Below, one piece after another: positions 36,272 through 46,512 of a stretch of DNA of 64,000 bases. The number at the start of each line of letters is the position of its first letter. Position 1 is the first letter of the stretch. A model generated the notes under the pieces. It ran no database searches. It saw nothing but the letters and a program-made list of their open reading frames with translations, and was not told the DNA's origin. The stretch lies in assembly GCA_041874755.1 (NCBI GenBank), contig CP102611.1, positions 2,542,001 to 2,606,000 on the forward strand, read 5' to 3'. The stretch comes from Chitinibacter sp. SCUT-21. GTDB taxonomy: Bacteria > Pseudomonadota > Gammaproteobacteria > Burkholderiales > Chitinibacteraceae. A program made the translations under genes and the position numbers.

Positions 36272-39088
36272 TTACTGCAATTTAGCTAACTGAGCATTCA
36301 GTTTGGCCAGTTTGTCGTCGAGTTCCGCCAGTTGCGCGCGGTCTTTCTCAACCAGATGCGCTGGTGCTTTGTCGGTGTAACCCGGTTTTTCCAGCTTCGC
36401 CATCAGCTTCTCGCGGGCATCGGTGGTTTTGCCGATTTCTTTGCTCACGCGCGCGGTTTCTGCCGCTTTATCGACTTCAACGACCAACATCATCCGCGTC
36501 GTGCCCAAGGCGCTTGCTGCGACTGCGACTGGTGCGTCACCCGCTGGCAGCGCGGCCACGATATTCACTTCCGACAATTTCGCCAATGGCTTCAGGTACG
36601 GTGCGAACTCGGCCATTTCTGGCGAGCCTTCCAAGAACATTGGCACTTTCACCGCAGGCGACAGGCCCATTTCACCGCGCAGATTACGCGCTGCAAAGGC
36701 CAAGGCTTTCAGCGTTTCAACTTTGGTGTTCGCTTCCGCGTTCACTTTGCTCAAATCTGCTACTGGCCATTTCGCCGTCATCAGCGAATCGCTGTCTTTC
36801 TTGCCGGCAAGCGGTGCAACGGTTTGCCACAGCTCTTCGGTAATAAAAGGCATGATCGGATGCGCTAGGCGCAGGATGGTTTCGAGTACGCGAATCAGAG
36901 TGCGACGCGCTGCGCGCTGCTGGGTATCTGTCCCAAATTGAGTAGATACCTTGGCTAGCTCGATATACCAGTCGCAGTATTCGTTCCACACGAATTCGTA
37001 GATTGCTTGTGCAGCCAAGTCGAAACGGAAAGTGTCGAGCGCTTGCGTGATCGTGGCTTCTGCTTCTTGCAGGCGACCAATAATCCACAAATCAGGGAAG
37101 CTGTATTCGAGCTCTGCGCCGTCTTCTAGACCGCAATCTTTGCCTTCGACGTTCATCATCACGAAACGCGTGGCGTTCCAGATTTTGTTGCAGAAGTTGC
37201 GATAGCCATCGCAGCGTTTCTGGTCGAAGTTGATCGAGCGGCCCAAAGACGCCAATGACGCAAAGGTGAAGCGCAGCGCATCCACACCGTAGGCTGGAAT
37301 ACCGTCCGGGAATTCTTTCGCCGTTTTTGCCGCGACTTTTGGTGCGTTTTCTGGGCGACGCAGACCGGTGGTGCGTTTTTCCAGCAAAGGCTCTAGCGCG
37401 ATACCGTCGATCAAATCGACCGGATCGAGCACATTGCCTTCGGATTTCGACATCTTATTGCCTTCGGCATCGCGCACCAGACCGTGGATGTAAACGTGTT
37501 TGAACGGCACTTTGCCGGTGAAGTGCTTGGTCATCATAATCATCCGGGCCACCCAGAAGAAAATAATGTCGTAGCCAGTCACCAGTACCGATGAAGGCAA
37601 GAACGCTTGCAGATCAGGCGTTTCGTTCGGCCAGCCGTGGCTAGAGAATGGCACCATTGCTGAGCTAAACCACGTGTCGAGCACGTCGTTATCGCGCGTT
37701 ACTGCTTTGCCGCTGGCTTTGGCAACGGCTTCGGCTTCGGTGCGCGCTACATAAACTTGGCCGTCTTCGTCGTACCAAGCTGGGATTTGATGGCCCCACC
37801 ACAATTGGCGTGAAATACACCAATCTTGGATATTGTTCAGCCACGCGTTATAGGTATTCACCCAGTCGCCCGGTACAAATTGCACTTCGCCTCTGTGAAC
37901 GGCTTCAAGCGCTTTATCGGTAATGCTTTGGCCGTTTTCGTCGGCCTTGCTCATCGCCATAAACCATTGGTCAGTCAGCAATGGCTCGATCACCGTGCCA
38001 GTACGGTCGCCGCGTGGCACCATCAGTTTGTGCGGTTTGGTCTCCAGCAACAGGCCTTGCGCTTCCAAGTCCGCGAGCATTGCTTTACGCGCTTGTGCTG
38101 TTGTCAAACCGGCGTACGCCGCTGGCAATTCAACGCTACCCAAGCTCGCGCCGTCAAAGCTGAATACTTGCGCTTTAGCCAGAATCGTCGCTTGCAAGCT
38201 CATCACATTGATCAGTTGCGTGTTGTGACGTTTACCAACTTGGTAGTCATTAAAGTCGTGCGCTGGCGTGATTTTTACAAAACCAGTACCGAATTCTTTA
38301 TCGACGTATTCGTCGGCAATCACGGGAATGGTACGGCCAGTCAGCGGTAGCTCAACTTGCTTGCCAACGAGGTGCAGGAAGCGCTCGTCGTCCGGCGCAA
38401 TCGCCACCGCCACGTCGCCGAGAAGTGTTTCTGGCCGCGTCGTTGCGACGGTGATGAATTCATCCGAGCCCACAACTGGGTATTTGATATGCCACATATG
38501 GCCGTTTTCTTCTTCGGAAATTACTTCCAAGTCAGAAATCGCGGTGCCCAGTTTGGCGTCCCAGTTCGACAGGCGTTTGCCACGGTAGATCAGGCCTTCT
38601 TCGTACAGACGTACAAAGGCTTCGATGACTGCGGTCGACATTTTGTCGTCCATCGTGAAGTATTCACGGCTCCAATCGACCGACGAGCCCATGCGGCGCA
38701 TCTGGCTGGTGATCGTGTCGCCCGATTCTTTTTTCCATTCCCACACTTTTTCGAGGAAGGCGCTGCGACCCAAATCGTGGCGGCTTACACCTTGCGCGTC
38801 GAGTTTGCGCTCAACGACGATTTGCGTCGCGATACCGGCGTGGTCAGTACCTGGCAACCATAAAGTGTTGTCGCCGCGCATACGGTGGTAGCGCGTCAGG
38901 CCGTCCATAATCGTTTGATTGAACGCATGGCCCATGTGCAAAGTGCCGGTGACGTTCGGCGGTGGCAACTGGATACAAAAGGCCTCGCGGGCGAGGTCCA
39001 TACTTGGCTGGAAATAACCCTGGCTTTCCCAGAACGGGTACCAGCGGGATTCAATATTCTGTGGCTCGAAGCTCTTGGCGAGTTCCAT
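36272..39088 (-). CDS. valS: Valyl-tRNA synthetase
   Basis: Valyl-tRNA synthetase charges tRNA-Val and edits mischarged Thr. At 938 residues it is normal for the bacterial enzyme. The class I motifs are clear: a HIGH variant in [15 protein letters not shown] and KMSKS in [13 protein letters not shown]. The editing domain has [16 protein letters not shown] with the TTRPET motif. The C-terminal end has a charged coiled coil ([19 protein letters not shown]). The start at 39088 is the ATG directly before the family start [10 protein letters not shown]. It is the last gene of the run, 119 bases downstream of the acidic protein gene, so it may also have a promoter of its own. Confidence 0.97.
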   Translation of the reverse strand: MELAKSFEPQNIESRWYPFWESQGYFQPSMDLAREAFCIQLPPPNVTGTLHMGHAFNQTIMDGLTRYHRMRGDNTLWLPGTDHAGIATQIVVERKLDAQGVSRHDLGRSAFLEKVWEWKKESGDTITSQMRRMGSSVDWSREYFTMDDKMSTAVIEAFVRLYEEGLIYRGKRLSNWDAKLGTAISDLEVISEEENGHMWHIKYPVVGSDEFITVATTRPETLLGDVAVAIAPDDERFLHLVGKQVELPLTGRTIPVIADEYVDKEFGTGFVKITPAHDFNDYQVGKRHNTQLINVMSLQATILAKAQVFSFDGASLGSVELPAAYAGLTTAQARKAMLADLEAQGLLLETKPHKLMVPRGDRTGTVIEPLLTDQWFMAMSKADENGQSITDKALEAVHRGEVQFVPGDWVNTYNAWLNNIQDWCISRQLWWGHQIPAWYDEDGQVYVARTEAEAVAKASGKAVTRDNDVLDTWFSSAMVPFSSHGWPNETPDLQAFLPSSVLVTGYDIIFFWVARMIMMTKHFTGKVPFKHVYIHGLVRDAEGNKMSKSEGNVLDPVDLIDGIALEPLLEKRTTGLRRPENAPKVAAKTAKEFPDGIPAYGVDALRFTFASLASLGRSINFDQKRCDGYRNFCNKIWNATRFVMMNVEGKDCGLEDGAELEYSFPDLWIIGRLQEAEATITQALDTFRFDLAAQAIYEFVWNEYCDWYIELAKVSTQFGTDTQQRAARRTLIRVLETILRLAHPIMPFITEELWQTVAPLAGKKDSDSLMTAKWPVADLSKVNAEANTKVETLKALAFAARNLRGEMGLSPAVKVPMFLEGSPEMAEFAPYLKPLAKLSEVNIVAALPAGDAPVAVAASALGTTRMMLVVEVDKAAETARVSKEIGKTTDAREKLMAKLEKPGYTDKAPAHLVEKDRAQLAELDDKLAKLNAQLAKLQ

Positions 39089-39207
39089 GGCGGCGTGCTC
39101 GAATTAAACGCGAAACCGCAGATTATAAACGAGAAAGGGGGGCTCTGTGCGAATGGCGCAGCTGAGCTTGAGCTGGCCAATCGCACTGGTCGTCCGTACT
39201 GCGCAGC

Positions 39208-41091
39208 TTAATCTAGCAATTTTTTGCTGCGCAATTCCGCTTCGACTAATTCGGCAATCCGGGGGGCGAGTCGCTCTTCCAGATCGCGGCTGATCTCTTC
39301 GGTGAGTTTGCGCAAGGTTTCGGCATAAAACTGATTCATTAGCGTACTGAAATGCTGTTTGGTCAGTTGCTCGATTTCCAGTGCGACATCAATCGCGAGG
39401 TGAGCACCAACGCTAGCGGTGATTTCTTCTATCGTTGCGTTGGTAATTTTGTTGGGTATTGCTTCAGGAGTTAAGATGGTGCTTGTTTCTAGAGTAATAC
39501 ATTGTGGTTCGGGTGTGGGTGTAGCTAAAATTTCTGCTTCTGCTTCTGCTTCTGCTTCTGCTTCTGCTTCTGCTTCTGCTTCTGCTTCTGCTTCTGCTTC
39601 TGCTTCTGCTTCTGCTTCTGCTTCGATTTTTACCTCGGACTCTGCCTCTGTCGTCGCCACGCCTGCAATATCGTGCAAGCTGATTGTCGTGCCATCCGTG
39701 TAATGCGTTTCCAGCTCTGATGATAGGGCTGTGTTGTCGTCTAAATTAATGGACGCGGCTTCAATGGGCTCGGCGCTGTAAACGACCAGCTCTGGCTCAT
39801 CATCCCAAATCAGTGTGGTCGGCGCGCTGTTGACGAGCACTTGGCGTAGCGTCTCATCTTGCCGCAAGGTCTGTTCGATATTGTCGTTGCTGTGCAGAAC
39901 GTGTTGAGCTAACTCAGCTTCGCTGCTGTCCTCGACGAACAGGGTGTGTTCGACCTGGGGTGCGAGTGCCTGCTCGACGATCAGGTCATCTAGCGTGATT
40001 TCGTACTCGCCTTGCGCTAAGGTCGGGGTGGGGGTTGCCAGTAATATCTGATCTTGGCTTAGCGTGAAAGTGTCGACGCTGATTTCATCGGATAGCGCAC
40101 TGGATTCAGATAAATTGAACTCGGCGTCCAGCTGAGACAGTGCTTGATCGTCGCTAATCAGTAAAGGTGCTTGCGCCAAAGTATCCAATAGTTGGGTGTT
40201 AGCGGGCGCGGTATTTTGTGTTTCCGGCGTATCTAGAAACTCAGGGGCCGCTACTTTGGGGGCCGCTATGCTCGACTCTGGAACGATCGAAGGCGCGAGA
40301 TCACTGGGGGGGATGCTTAAGATGGCATCCAAATCAAGGTGAGGTACTTCGTCGGCGGCAAGGCTCGTTTCGGCCAGAATTTGTGAAAAATCGATGGTAC
40401 TTGGCGCGTTGCTCTGGTTGATGTCTTCTAAGGGTAAGACTAAATCAGTCGCGATAAAGTGTTCGGTTGGAGTGGGGGGCTCCATATCCCGGGGTGCACT
40501 AATGCTAAGTAATGGCAGGTCGAGATATTCTGGCGTTGGGGCTCGCGTCAACTCGTCTAAATCCAGCATCGGTAAGTTCATAAACTCCGATGTTGGCTTG
40601 GGGGCTGCACTCTTGACTTCCGCCGCTTGCGGTACTTGCAGGATAAATCCTTCCGCTTGCGGTGCTGGAATAGCCGTTTTGCTCGCCGGCTCGAGCCCCC
40701 GCGTTTTCACTGCTTGTGCCAGTTCGGCGGTTTTTTGAAATGGCAGCGGGTCTATGGCGAGCGAATCGGCTTTGGCCTGTTGTTGGGTAATGATTTCTTG
40801 ATCTAAATGACTAATGTCAGGTTCATGGTGATCAATGCCCCAAGCGATCTCTAGGCTGGCAATCTTATCAGCTAAATTGGGCTCGACCACGTCAGTGAGT
40901 GCGGGAATATCGTCGATTGCATCAAAGAGACTGGGGATCGCCTTCGGCGCCACGTCGGTGAGCACCGGAATATCATCCAAGCTGGCGGCAGGACCATTGC
41001 GATGGCGCGCCATCAGGGCATCCATTTTATTGAATAGTGGATTGACCGAGTCATTATTCGGCATAGGTTTTTGATCATTCTGATCGGCCAC
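39208..41091 (-). CDS. Acidic low-complexity protein of unknown function between holC and valS
   Basis: I do not recognise this 627-residue protein. It is rich in Asp, Glu, Ala, Pro and Thr, mostly of low complexity and probably unfolded. Short motifs recur with spacing (DIPVLTDV, DIPALTDV; then LPMLDLDEL, LPLLSIS, VPHLDLDAIL), which might be binding peptides. An Ala-Glu dipeptide run lies at about residues 490-520, encoded by a hexanucleotide repeat. The last 80 residues look folded and helical (LTKQHFSTLMNQFYAETLRKL and EISRDLEERLAPRIAELVEAEL). No signal peptide or membrane segment is seen. The start is a GTG at 41091 with AGGAG about 11 bases ahead inside the holC end. E. coli has pepA-holC-valS without such a gene, so this is a lineage-specific insertion. 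Confidence 0.8.
   Translation of the reverse strand: MADQNDQKPMPNNDSVNPLFNKMDALMARHRNGPAASLDDIPVLTDVAPKAIPSLFDAIDDIPALTDVVEPNLADKIASLEIAWGIDHHEPDISHLDQEIITQQQAKADSLAIDPLPFQKTAELAQAVKTRGLEPASKTAIPAPQAEGFILQVPQAAEVKSAAPKPTSEFMNLPMLDLDELTRAPTPEYLDLPLLSISAPRDMEPPTPTEHFIATDLVLPLEDINQSNAPSTIDFSQILAETSLAADEVPHLDLDAILSIPPSDLAPSIVPESSIAAPKVAAPEFLDTPETQNTAPANTQLLDTLAQAPLLISDDQALSQLDAEFNLSESSALSDEISVDTFTLSQDQILLATPTPTLAQGEYEITLDDLIVEQALAPQVEHTLFVEDSSEAELAQHVLHSNDNIEQTLRQDETLRQVLVNSAPTTLIWDDEPELVVYSAEPIEAASINLDDNTALSSELETHYTDGTTISLHDIAGVATTEAESEVKIEAEAEAEAEAEAEAEAEAEAEAEAEAEAEAEILATPTPEPQCITLETSTILTPEAIPNKITNATIEEITASVGAHLAIDVALEIEQLTKQHFSTLMNQFYAETLRKLTEEISRDLEERLAPRIAELVEAELRSKKLLD
39532..39621 (-). 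repeat. Hexanucleotide repeat (TTCTGC)15 coding for Ala-Glu
   Basis: Fifteen perfect copies of TTCTGC on the plus strand (GCAGAA on the coding strand) run without interruption. Six-base steps keep the frame, so copy changes would alter length but not disrupt the protein. Confidence 0.95.
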
Positions 41092-41094
41092 GAT

Positions 41095-41535
41095 TCAATC
41101 GCTCCTGCTGGCAGTAAGTAAAGTCATATCGGTTGCCGTGGGGGTGTAGCCCAATTGCTTATAAGCCGCCCAACGCTGCCGGGCGGCTAAACGCAACTCT
41201 TCATCGGTATCGACAATTTCAATCAAGCGGCCAAACTCGCTAAAGCGGGGCGCAACATGATCGGTCCAATTAAACAGCACATCGCGCGGCTGGAGTAGCT
41301 CTACGCGATGATCGAGAATAATTGGGGTCTGAGTGGACTGCGCCGAGTCAGCGCTGCAATGGGGCAGAAACCCGGTTGCCGGCACTTCCCACAACAGGCG
41401 ATCAAGCGCCTGCGTTGCGGCTTCGGACCCGCTAAGGATGCAGATGCGTTTGCCAGCCGCTAGCGCTTTGCCCGCGAGTTGGCACAAAGCCGTTTCGCGG
41501 GAACGCACATTAAAATAAAACGAAATCTCAGTCAT
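41095..41535 (-). CDS. holC: DNA polymerase III subunit chi
   Basis: The chi subunit links the clamp-loader complex to single-strand binding protein during replication. The 146-residue length is normal. Recognised from the start TEISFYFNVRSRETALCQLAGKA region (YFNV and LAGKALAAGKRICIL), WEVPATGFLPH, ILDHRVELLQPRDVLFNW, and FGRLIEIVDTDEE. It lies between pepA and the acidic gene. Its 3' end contains the ribosome site of the next gene, whose GTG starts three bases past its stop. The order pepA-holC-valS is conserved in many proteobacteria. Confidence 0.95.
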   Translation of the reverse strand: MTEISFYFNVRSRETALCQLAGKALAAGKRICILSGSEAATQALDRLLWEVPATGFLPHCSADSAQSTQTPIILDHRVELLQPRDVLFNWTDHVAPRFSEFGRLIEIVDTDEELRLAARQRWAAYKQLGYTPTATDMTLLTASRSD

Positions 41536-41597
41536 ATCTTGTGGGTATGCGCCTAAGGCCTAATTAATGAATAATTCCTAGGTGTATACCCTATGAG

Positions 41598-43061
41598 TTA
41601 TAGCTTGGATAAATATTGCAATAACAGCGGAACAGGTCGGCCGGTTGCACCTTTGGCTGCGCCCGATTTCCACGCGGTGCCAGCGATGTCCAAGTGCGCC
41701 CATTTTTGCTCTTTGACAAAGCGCGATAGGAAAGCCGCCGCAGTAATTGAGCCCGCTGGACGACCGCCAATATTGGCCATGTCGGCAAAGTTGGATTTAA
41801 GCTGTTCTTGGTATTCGTCAAACAGCGGCATGCGCCATGCTTTGTCGTCCGATTCTTTTGACGCAGCTAACAACGCATCGGCCAAGTCGTCGTCGTTGGC
41901 GTACAAACCAGTCGTTGTGTGACCGAGTGCAATAATACACGCACCAGTTAATGTCGCGATATCGATCACGGCGGCTGGCTCAAAGCGCTGCACATACGTC
42001 AACGCGTCGCACAAGATCAAACGGCCTTCGGCGTCGGTGTTCAAAATCTCAATCGTTTGACCGCTCATGCTGGTCACGATGTCGCCCGGTTTCACCGCGT
42101 TACCGTTTGGCATGTTTTCGCAGGCGGGGATAATGCCGACCAGATTGATTTTCAAATCAAGCTCAGCTACCGCACGGAAGACGCCCAGTACGGTCGCAGC
42201 GCCGCACATATCGTATTTCATCTCGTCCATGCCTTCGCCTGGCTTCAGAGAAATACCGCCCGAATCGAAAGTAATGCCTTTGCCGACCAGCGCGACCGGT
42301 TTTTGCTTCTTATCGGCGTTGCGATATTCCATCACGATGAATTTCGGTGGCACGATAGAGCCGCGCGCAACCGACAGGAACGAACCCATTTTCAGCGTTT
42401 CGAGTTCTTCTTGCTCGAGTACGTGGCAAGAAAAGTCGTAGGTATGCGCCAAATGCTGCGCAGTCGCGGCAAGGTAATCTGGCGTGCACACATTCGGCGG
42501 CAAATTGCCCAAATCGCGTGTCAAGTTCATGCCGTGGCCGAGCGCCAAGCCATACACCAAACCGGCTTCGATTTCGTCGATATCACCTTTTTTCGGCGCC
42601 AGCAGGCTGACTAATTCCAGTTTGATCGCAGGCGCTGCTTCTGATTTGAATTGGTCAAAGCGATATACTTCGAGCATCAGCGCGTTAACAATTTCTTGCG
42701 CCGTTGCTTTTTGGTCTTGTTTTTTATAGCCAGCGAGCGACAGTGCAACGCAAGCGGTTTGGTTTTGGCTGGCCACCAATACTTTGGCGAGCGCGCGCGT
42801 GCTATCGCGAACGATTTTCTCGCTTGGCTCTTTGCTTAATTGCACCAAAACGACGCGTTTAAAGCCTAAACCGGCTGGCAAGCCCAAGGCGATTACTGAG
42901 GCAGCTTTAGCGGCTAATTCGCCATCTTTAATCGCTTGGCTTAAAATGCCGCCGCAAGCGGTATCGAGCTCTTTGCCTTGTGCGGGCAATTTTTCACCCA
43001 AAACTGGTAATACTAAGCAGTCTGCCGACTCGGGGGCTGGGGAAACTATGGTAAATTCCAT
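41598..43061 (-). CDS. pepA: Leucyl aminopeptidase (M17 family)
   Basis: PepA is a cytosolic dizinc aminopeptidase that removes N-terminal residues, often Leu; in E. coli it also binds DNA in plasmid recombination. The metal-binding and catalytic segments are VGKGITFDSGGISLKPG, EMKYDMCGAATVLGVF, and the M17 signature NTDAEGRLILCDAL, all intact. It is 487 residues long, within the family norm. The start at 43061 has GGAG 7 bases ahead; the frame's TTG at 43073 overlaps this site and is rejected. It is first of the pepA-holC-acidic gene-valS run and is divergent from lptF over 81 bases, which must hold both promoters. Confidence 0.96.
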   Translation of the reverse strand: MEFTIVSPAPESADCLVLPVLGEKLPAQGKELDTACGGILSQAIKDGELAAKAASVIALGLPAGLGFKRVVLVQLSKEPSEKIVRDSTRALAKVLVASQNQTACVALSLAGYKKQDQKATAQEIVNALMLEVYRFDQFKSEAAPAIKLELVSLLAPKKGDIDEIEAGLVYGLALGHGMNLTRDLGNLPPNVCTPDYLAATAQHLAHTYDFSCHVLEQEELETLKMGSFLSVARGSIVPPKFIVMEYRNADKKQKPVALVGKGITFDSGGISLKPGEGMDEMKYDMCGAATVLGVFRAVAELDLKINLVGIIPACENMPNGNAVKPGDIVTSMSGQTIEILNTDAEGRLILCDALTYVQRFEPAAVIDIATLTGACIIALGHTTTGLYANDDDLADALLAASKESDDKAWRMPLFDEYQEQLKSNFADMANIGGRPAGSITAAAFLSRFVKEQKWAHLDIAGTAWKSGAAKGATGRPVPLLLQYLSKL

Positions 43062-43142
43062 GTTGAGCTCCAAGAAAATATTTTATAAATTTTAAGCGAT
43101 TATTCTCTTACCCTAGTCTCAAGTCAAAAGACAAATTTACTG

Positions 43143-44204
43143 ATGCTTTTTCGTAAAACCCTAATTCATGAAATGACTTGGATGGCCTTTGGCCTCTTTA
43201 TCGTTTTATTGCTGATCGTGATGACCTCGCAAGTGGTGCGCTTGCTTGGCGAAGCGGCCCTGGGCGCACTGGCTTCCTCCGCTGTTTGGGCGGTGATGGG
43301 CTTTACCGCGGTGCGTTATTTGCCCACTTTATTCTCGTTGATGCTGTTTATTACGATTTTGTCGGTGATTACGCGGCTGTGGAAAGATCATGAGATGTTT
43401 GTCTGGTTTTCCGCTGGCCGCTCAATTTACAGCTTTATCACGCCGGTATTGATGATGGGCTTGCCAGTGGTGCTGCTGATCGGTGCATTATCACTAGGCG
43501 TGTCGCCATGGGCGCAATTGAAAGGCAAAGAATATCGCGAGGCTAGCTTGAAAAGCCAAGAAGTCACGCAGGTTGCGCCTGGTGTGTTTCGTGAATCGAA
43601 AGGGGCTGATCGCGTTTATTTTATTGAGAATTTTTCACCCGAGCGTGGTTTTGGCGAAAACGTCTTTATGCAAATTCGGCAAGATGGCAAGGTCAGCACC
43701 ATTTTGGCTAATCAGGGTGGGATTGAGGTCGATGAAAATGGTGACCGCTGGTTGTGGTTAAAGCAGGCGAAAGCGTATCAAGGGATTCCTGGCGCTGCGC
43801 AATACGACATATTGCGCTTTGAGGAAGGGCGAATTCGCATTGATGATCCCTCAGCCCCAATAATCCAGCCCGCAACGGAAGCGACTAAAACTCGCGATTT
43901 GATCAAGGATTTAAACCCGCAGCGTTGGGCCGAGTTGCACTGGCGAATGGCCTTGCCGATACAGGCGCTGATATTAATGTTGGCAGCGATCCCGCTGGCG
44001 TTTGCTAATCCGCGTGGTGGGCGCTCATTTAATATTTTGTTTGCCGCGATTTTGGCGTTTGGGTATTACAACGCGATCAATGTGCTGCAAGCATGGATCG
44101 CGGCAGAGAAAATCCCAGGTGTAATTGGGATGTGGCCGTTGCATATATTAATGGCATTGCTGACGGCAGGGCTGTTTGTTTGGCGTAGCAAGGTGAGGGC
44201 TTAA
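43143..44204 (+). CDS. lptF: Lipopolysaccharide export permease LptF
   Basis: LptF and LptG form the membrane part of the LptB2FG ABC transporter that lifts lipopolysaccharide out of the inner membrane. The 353-residue protein has the family layout: three membrane segments, a periplasmic beta-jellyroll domain (about residues 125-265), then three more segments. Marks include MTSQVVRLLGEAALG, the FSAGRS segment, and WRMALPIQALILMLAAIPLAF. It lies two bases ahead of lptG on the same strand. The divergent pepA-lptF order is common in proteobacteria. Confidence 0.95.
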   Translation: MLFRKTLIHEMTWMAFGLFIVLLLIVMTSQVVRLLGEAALGALASSAVWAVMGFTAVRYLPTLFSLMLFITILSVITRLWKDHEMFVWFSAGRSIYSFITPVLMMGLPVVLLIGALSLGVSPWAQLKGKEYREASLKSQEVTQVAPGVFRESKGADRVYFIENFSPERGFGENVFMQIRQDGKVSTILANQGGIEVDENGDRWLWLKQAKAYQGIPGAAQYDILRFEEGRIRIDDPSAPIIQPATEATKTRDLIKDLNPQRWAELHWRMALPIQALILMLAAIPLAFANPRGGRSFNILFAAILAFGYYNAINVLQAWIAAEKIPGVIGMWPLHILMALLTAGLFVWRSKVRA

Positions 44205-44206
44205 TC

Positions 44207-45280
44207 ATGAATCGCCTTGGTCGCTATGTATTGCGCTCGGTGGCTTGGCATGTCGTTTTGACTTTGCTGGTCTTATTGGGCTTATTTGTCTTTTTTGATT
44301 TGATCGCTGAATTACGTGATGTTGGTAAAGACGGCTATCGCCTGCATCATGCGCTGATTTACGTGCTGCTCGAGTCACCATCGCGAATATATGATTTGCT
44401 ACCGGTATCATTATTAATTGGCAGTATTTTTGCCCTGTCGGGATTGGCGGATAGCTCGCAAATTACCGTAATGCGTGCGGCAGGCGTCTCGATTTTGCGT
44501 TTTTGTGGCTGGTTAACGGTGGGGGGCGTGATTTTTGGCGCACTCACCTTTGCTATCGGCGAGTATTTGGCCCCACAGGCGAACGATGCCGCGACACGTT
44601 ATCAAGTGGCAGCGAAGCAATCGGTGATGTTTGGTCGTTTTCGCTCGGGCGTGTGGATTAAAAACGGGGATCAAATTATTAATATATCTGCCATGCAGCC
44701 CGATTACAGTTTGCAAGGGGTGCGGGTCTATGTCCACGATCATGGGCATCAGCTGTTAAAAACAATGGAAGCGGAAAAGGCCACTTATCAAGGAGATGGG
44801 GAATGGGTGCTGACTAACGTGACGCAAACCCGTTTTTTTGTCGATTCAGTGAAAGTGACGCATGCGGCGCAAGCGCAATGGCAGGCGCAAGTCGAGCCGA
44901 AAATGCTGGCGGTGCTGATGATTAAGCCCAAAGACATGTCAGTCAGTGCGCTGGCACAATATATTCAGCATTTGAAAGACAATAAACAAAGTACCACGCG
45001 CTATCAATTGGCGTTTTGGAGCAAAATTTTCTATCCACTGGCCTGTTTGTCGATGATGCTGATCGCCTTGCCATTTGCCTTGGGGCAGCGCCGTAGCGGC
45101 AATGTGGGTGTGAAGATCTTCCTAGGTATTTTGCTGGGCGTGTCGTTCAATTTCATTAATCAAATGATGGGTTATATCGGCGAGTTGTATCGTTTACCGC
45201 CGATGCTGGCCGCCGCGCTGCCAACTTTGGCCTTATCTGCGCTGGCGGCGTTTTTCCTGTGGCGACAAGAAAATAGTTAA
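44207..45280 (+). CDS. lptG: Lipopolysaccharide export permease LptG
   Basis: This is the partner of LptF in lipopolysaccharide export. It has six membrane segments around a periplasmic jellyroll domain, with RYVLRSVAWHVVLTLLVL at the start, LLESPSRIYDLLPVSLLIGS, and ITVMRAAGVSILRFCGW before the jellyroll. After it come FWSKIFYPLACLSMMLIALPF and a late membrane pair. At 357 residues it is normal. It lies two bases after lptF, which indicates coupled translation. No terminator was found between it and galE 63 bases on. Confidence 0.95.
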   Translation: MNRLGRYVLRSVAWHVVLTLLVLLGLFVFFDLIAELRDVGKDGYRLHHALIYVLLESPSRIYDLLPVSLLIGSIFALSGLADSSQITVMRAAGVSILRFCGWLTVGGVIFGALTFAIGEYLAPQANDAATRYQVAAKQSVMFGRFRSGVWIKNGDQIINISAMQPDYSLQGVRVYVHDHGHQLLKTMEAEKATYQGDGEWVLTNVTQTRFFVDSVKVTHAAQAQWQAQVEPKMLAVLMIKPKDMSVSALAQYIQHLKDNKQSTTRYQLAFWSKIFYPLACLSMMLIALPFALGQRRSGNVGVKIFLGILLGVSFNFINQMMGYIGELYRLPPMLAAALPTLALSALAAFFLWRQENS

Positions 45281-45343
45281 TGATTCATTTCGCGTCGGTA
45301 TTGTGCTGGCGCGAGCATAATTCTCAACTTGGATACCTATTGT

Positions 45344-46357
45344 ATGTATGTCTTGCTAACTGGCGGTGCAGGTTATATTGGTTCACATACCTATATAGAA
45401 TTATTAAGTTCAGGCTTTGTGCCGGTGATCTTTGATAATTTTTATAATTCGAATCCAGAAGTGCTCAATCGCATCAAAACCATTACTGGCCAAGAAGTGC
45501 TGTGCATTGAAGGTGATATTCGCGATTCAGCAGCAATGGATGCCGCGCTGGCGCAATATCCATTTTCTGCGGTGGTGCATTTTGCTGGCTGGAAAGCAGT
45601 TGGCGAATCGGTGGCTAAGCCACTGGAATACTACGATAACAACGTCGTAGGTACGCTGCGCTTGCTCGATGCGATGAAAAAAGCCGGCGTTAAAAATCTG
45701 GTGTTTTCATCCAGCGCAACTGTATATGGCGACCCGCATACGGTGCCGATTTTGGAGCATTTCCCACTCTCGGCGACCAATCCGTACGGCCGTAGCAAAT
45801 TGATGATCGAAGACATGCTGCGCGATCTGCGCGTGGCCGATCCAAGCTGGAATATTGCGCTGTTGCGCTACTTTAATCCGGTGGGCGCGCACGAAAGTGG
45901 CCTGATCGGTGAAGACCCGCAAGGCATTCCGAATAATCTGATGCCGTTTGTCACGCAAGTGGCGGTGGGCAAGCGCGAAAAATTGTCGGTATTCGGCGGT
46001 GATTACCCAACGCCAGATGGTACGGGCGTACGTGATTATATTCACGTGGTGGATTTGGCCAAAGGTCACGTTAAAGCACTGCAAAAGCTGGCTACCAATC
46101 CGGGCAATGTCACTGTCAATCTGGGCACGGGCGTGGGTTATTCGGTGCTCGATATGGTCAAAGCGTTCGAATCTGCCTCTGCGCGTCCCGTGCCATACCA
46201 GATTGTTGACCGTCGTCCTGGCGACATTGCCGCGTGCTATGCCGACCCAAAGGCCGCGTTGGAACAATTGGGCTGGCGCGCAGAAAAAACCTTGCAAGAT
46301 ATGTGCAACGACAGCTGGCGCTGGCAAAGCGGTAACCCGAACGGCTACGCGGCATAA
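45344..46357 (+). CDS. galE: UDP-glucose 4-epimerase
   Basis: GalE interconverts UDP-glucose and UDP-galactose (often also the N-acetyl forms) for lipopolysaccharide and capsule sugars. It is an extended short-chain dehydrogenase with the NAD-binding motif GGAGYIGSH, the GalE mark [21 protein letters not shown], and the catalytic pair in [12 protein letters not shown] (Tyr and Lys). [14 protein letters not shown] is also typical. The ATG at 45344 is the start used here; a TTG at 45329 would add five residues without match. The ribosome site is weak. It is followed by a strong hairpin. Confidence 0.96.
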   Translation: MYVLLTGGAGYIGSHTYIELLSSGFVPVIFDNFYNSNPEVLNRIKTITGQEVLCIEGDIRDSAAMDAALAQYPFSAVVHFAGWKAVGESVAKPLEYYDNNVVGTLRLLDAMKKAGVKNLVFSSSATVYGDPHTVPILEHFPLSATNPYGRSKLMIEDMLRDLRVADPSWNIALLRYFNPVGAHESGLIGEDPQGIPNNLMPFVTQVAVGKREKLSVFGGDYPTPDGTGVRDYIHVVDLAKGHVKALQKLATNPGNVTVNLGTGVGYSVLDMVKAFESASARPVPYQIVDRRPGDIAACYADPKAALEQLGWRAEKTLQDMCNDSWRWQSGNPNGYAA

Positions 46358-46449
46358 CTTTAATAGCATTACTCCAATGATGTTGGCCAACTCAGCCTTG
46401 AGTTGGTTCGCCTAGCCAGCTATATCTCAAGAGCAATCCAATCTTATAT

Positions 46450-46474
46450 AAGCCAATACGCAGAGTATTGGCTT
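46450..46474 (+). terminator. Hairpin after galE
   Basis: AAGCCAATAC and GTATTGGCTT pair perfectly (10 bp) around GCAGA. The following TTTT is separated by five bases, so termination is probable rather than certain. Confidence 0.7.
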
Positions 46475-46512
46475 GTAGCTTTTATAACGATTGATCTTGA
46501 GGGTGATACGGC

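Noticed and set aside
36332..36941. Long plus-strand frames inside valS
   Set aside because: Valyl-tRNA synthetase on the minus strand is certain; these frames arise from its codon bias and show no domain pattern.
42057..42614. 185-codon plus-strand frame inside pepA
   Set aside because: Antisense to the well-supported aminopeptidase, with no start signal and shadow-like composition.
45707..46390. 227-codon minus-strand frame inside galE
   Set aside because: Antisense to the clear UDP-glucose 4-epimerase; composition follows its codon positions.
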